Source: Cloacimonetes bacterium UBA6081
GTDB lineage: Bacteria; Cloacimonadota; Cloacimonadia; Cloacimonadales; Cloacimonadaceae
NCBI GenBank assembly: GCA_002428685.1
Contig: DIXL01000016.1
Coordinates: 8,510 to 17,010 of the forward strand
Direction of reading: 5' to 3'
DNA: 8,501 bases
Part shown: one piece after another, positions 6,798 to 8,501 of the stretch
Layout: each line of letters begins with the position of its first letter
Position numbering within the stretch: position 1 is the first letter of the stretch
The notes under the pieces: generated by a model
Databases searched by the model: none
What the model was told of the DNA's origin: nothing
The model's input: the letters and a program-made list of their open reading frames with translations, nothing else
Translations under genes and position numbers: made by a program

Positions 6798-8147
6798 ATG
6801 AGTTCTCAAGCAATCCATAAAAAAGACGAACGTCCCAACTCAAAGCTTGATGAACAGCTTCTTTTATACAAAAAGCACTTTTCTACTAATGAATTGCCAG
6901 ATTACTTAAAATCTAACCTTGGTAAGTATTACACACCACCCTTGTTGGTTAATCTGGTAAGAGAACTTGTTTTGCCCTATGTGCGTCCAGATTCAGTAGT
7001 ATTGGATTTGGCAGCAGGTTGTGGAGCTTTTCTGGATGCTTTCCCAGATAATGCCTCAATTATCAGAGACATAGATATTGAAGCCATAAATTTCCTTAAG
7101 GCAGTTGGATACCCTTATGCAATGCTGGATAACTCTCTATTAAATGTTTCCAGAAACAAATATGGACTTCACAACCACGATCATCTTGTGTGCATTGGAA
7201 ATCCCCCCTACAATGATATAACATCGCTAAACAAGCGCTTGGGAATAAATGCAAAGAGGGACATTAATTTTGAACTTGATAGCGACATCCGCTCAAACGA
7301 TCTGGGCACAAGTTTCTTGAGGGCTTTTGGAAAGCTTGGTGCAGATATAATCTGTGTGTTACACCCCTTGTCTTATTTAATAAAAGAATCTAATTATCAC
7401 AACAGGCTGAAGAACTTTACCAAGGACTACAGGCTTCAAGAAGGAGTCATTTTCTCCAGTAACGAGTTCTCAGATACTCAGGGAACGCCTTTCCCAATTG
7501 TTGCGGCTCTTTATATAAAAGATTTCATGGGAATGGACTATGAGTTTATCAAGCAATTCAAGTTTAAAATATTGAATTCAGACGAAGTCTTCGTTTTGTC
7601 CACTTACGAGACTACCGATGGCTACATAAGCAAGTATGCCCCAACCAGGCATCAGGTAAAAAGCTCGGACATAGGGCTGTACATGCACAATTTCCGCGAT
7701 TTGAACTCATTAAAATCAATTGGTAATCTCTCAGATAAATACCAAGAGGGTGTTTTTCTACCGGTTCAGGCAAAAGAGCTTTATAAATATGCTTATTTAA
7801 ATGCGTTACGCAGGTATTTTCCCAAAGACTTCCGCTGGGGTAACCTATCCCCATTGGTTATCCGCAAGCAGTTGGGAAGCGATAGTTTTTTACGTGATGC
7901 ATGTATAATTGATACTATTGTTAACAACCAAAGGTTGGATTGCTTTAAGCCAAACAGCCCTATTGTAATAAAACTCCTTGCCGATTACCAAACCAAAACT
8001 GCACCTGCAAATCAACCCGATATATATGGCAAGTTCGCATTGTTTTGTAACCAAGAAACCGTTCTCTGGCGTGAACTGGAAGAATTTCTTAAAGAGTATT
8101 TTATAAATCTGCCTGCTCTTATGAAGCAGAGGAAAGAACAAGCTTAA
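6798..8147 (+). CDS. N6-adenine DNA methyltransferase (gamma-type motif order)
   Basis: Predicted 449-residue S-adenosylmethionine-dependent enzyme that methylates adenine N6 in a specific DNA sequence. Motif X is GKYYTPPLLVNLV at 42-54. The SAM-binding motif I is VVLDLAAGCGAF at 67-78, followed by an acidic DID at 91-93. The catalytic motif IV is NPPY at 135-138. The order X, I, IV with about 300 residues behind it fits the gamma class, where the C-terminal half normally holds target recognition; that half (about 220-449) is not recognisable to me, so the target sequence is unknown. The start at 6798 follows GGGG by 9 bases. The gene lies 63 bases after the cyclase on the same strand and overlaps the convergent gene by 4 bases. 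No restriction endonuclease is visible. Sampled rows look more A+T-rich (about 35-45% G+C) than the cyclase (about 45-52%), a weak hint of separate origin. Confidence 0.88.
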   Translation: MSSQAIHKKDERPNSKLDEQLLLYKKHFSTNELPDYLKSNLGKYYTPPLLVNLVRELVLPYVRPDSVVLDLAAGCGAFLDAFPDNASIIRDIDIEAINFLKAVGYPYAMLDNSLLNVSRNKYGLHNHDHLVCIGNPPYNDITSLNKRLGINAKRDINFELDSDIRSNDLGTSFLRAFGKLGADIICVLHPLSYLIKESNYHNRLKNFTKDYRLQEGVIFSSNEFSDTQGTPFPIVAALYIKDFMGMDYEFIKQFKFKILNSDEVFVLSTYETTDGYISKYAPTRHQVKSSDIGLYMHNFRDLNSLKSIGNLSDKYQEGVFLPVQAKELYKYAYLNALRRYFPKDFRWGNLSPLVIRKQLGSDSFLRDACIIDTIVNNQRLDCFKPNSPIVIKLLADYQTKTAPANQPDIYGKFALFCNQETVLWRELEEFLKEYFINLPALMKQRKEQA

Positions 8148-8501
8148 TCATCCTCCACTTCTTTCACCTTGGCAGAAAGCTCTTTTATGGAAAATGGTTT
8201 GGGCAAAAAGTTCCTTTGCCCATTTCCAAAGCTGTGGTCTCCCAAGATATTGGCTGTGTAACCAGACATGAACAAGCATTTAATCTCCGGGTAAATCTTC
8301 TTCAATGCTTTAGCCAGGGTCATCCCATTCATTTCCGGCATAATTACATCGGTAATCAAAAGCTGGATTTGGCTGGAGCGATTGTTGGCAATTTTAAGCA
8401 CTTCCGAGGGTATGCGTGCCGGCAGAACTTCGTATCCCAATCGCTTTAACATCCGCATGGTAAGATTGGCTATGGCATTTACATGAAACAATGAATGATT
8501 T
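8144..8501 (-). CDS. Response-regulator receiver domain, C-terminal end of a gene cut by the window edge
   Basis: Phosphoacceptor-type receiver domain, most likely the last domain of a hybrid histidine kinase, since nothing follows it. Numbering from the codon at 8491: the phosphoacceptor aspartate is D48 (LLITDVIMPEMNG), the switch serine is S76 (FMSGY), and the conserved lysine is K98 (FLPKPFS), all at normal spacing. The two acidic residues that bind magnesium should fall at positions 3-4, 44-45 residues before D48, but H and V stand there (FHVNAIANL). The reading frame remains open to the window edge (codons N-H-S before position 1), so the true start is outside. In the neighbouring frame the edge reads K-S-F-I-V, which resembles a receiver first strand, so a small frameshift near 8487 is possible. 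The stop overlaps the methyltransferase stop by 4 bases. Confidence 0.8.
   Translation of the reverse strand, partial: NHSLFHVNAIANLTMRMLKRLGYEVLPARIPSEVLKIANNRSSQIQLLITDVIMPEMNGMTLAKALKKIYPEIKCLFMSGYTANILGDHSFGNGQRNFLPKPFSIKELSAKVKEVEDD

Noticed and set aside
6349..6843. 164-codon minus-strand open frame across the cyclase/methyltransferase junction
   Set aside because: It is antisense to clear TPR-coding sequence and to the methyltransferase start, and has no recognisable motif.
3906..8147. Complete CBASS or Pycsar anti-phage system
   Set aside because: No cyclic-nucleotide-sensing effector (membrane, nuclease or NADase) is present, and the cyclase is a fused ATPase-TPR protein rather than a small stand-alone enzyme. 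The window does not support this label.
1..8501. tRNA or rRNA genes
   Set aside because: In reading the gene-free stretches (1-293, 3015-3905, 6735-6797) I saw no tRNA-like cloverleaf arms or conserved rRNA segments.

Overview
The window looks like a chromosomal segment of a bacterium from the FCB superphylum, most likely a member of Candidatus Cloacimonadota (Cloacimonetes). The main reason is the large secreted protein on the minus strand. It ends in a FlgD-like type IX secretion (T9SS) sorting tail with the AYPNPFNP signature, and it carries the LPVELS module and choice-of-anchor-type modules common in that group. The phylum call is inference from protein style, not from a marker gene.

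Layout. Bases 1-293 hold no gene but carry short degenerate repeats and a probable terminator. A 906-residue secreted surface protein lies on the minus strand at 294-3014; the open frame runs further upstream, but the signal peptide and ribosome binding site fix the start at 3014. A long, apparently non-coding divergent region (3015-3905) follows. It contains a 23-bp inverted repeat with internal 11-bp direct repeats, a second inverted repeat, and a 22-bp tandem repeat (four full copies plus a partial one) just upstream of the next gene. On the plus strand, 3906-6734 encodes a 942-residue fusion of a class III nucleotide cyclase, a STAND/AAA-type ATPase and a TPR-rich C-terminus. After a 63-base gap, 6798-8147 encodes an N6-adenine DNA methyltransferase of 449 residues with no restriction endonuclease visible beside it. 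Its stop overlaps the end of a convergent minus-strand gene, of which only a C-terminal response-regulator receiver domain (8144-8501) is inside the window.

How the parts may work together. The surface protein is probably an independent export substrate. The cyclase-ATPase-TPR protein has every catalytic residue expected of an adenylate-type cyclase and an intact Walker A motif, so it is probably an active signal-responsive enzyme. The methyltransferase may be read through from the cyclase gene or controlled by a hairpin covering its ribosome binding site. A direct functional link between cyclase and methyltransferase is not shown by the sequence. No complete new defence system is evident. 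The items most worth checking are the repeat-rich divergent region, the cyclase-STAND-TPR/methyltransferase pairing, and the receiver domain that lacks its acidic pocket.
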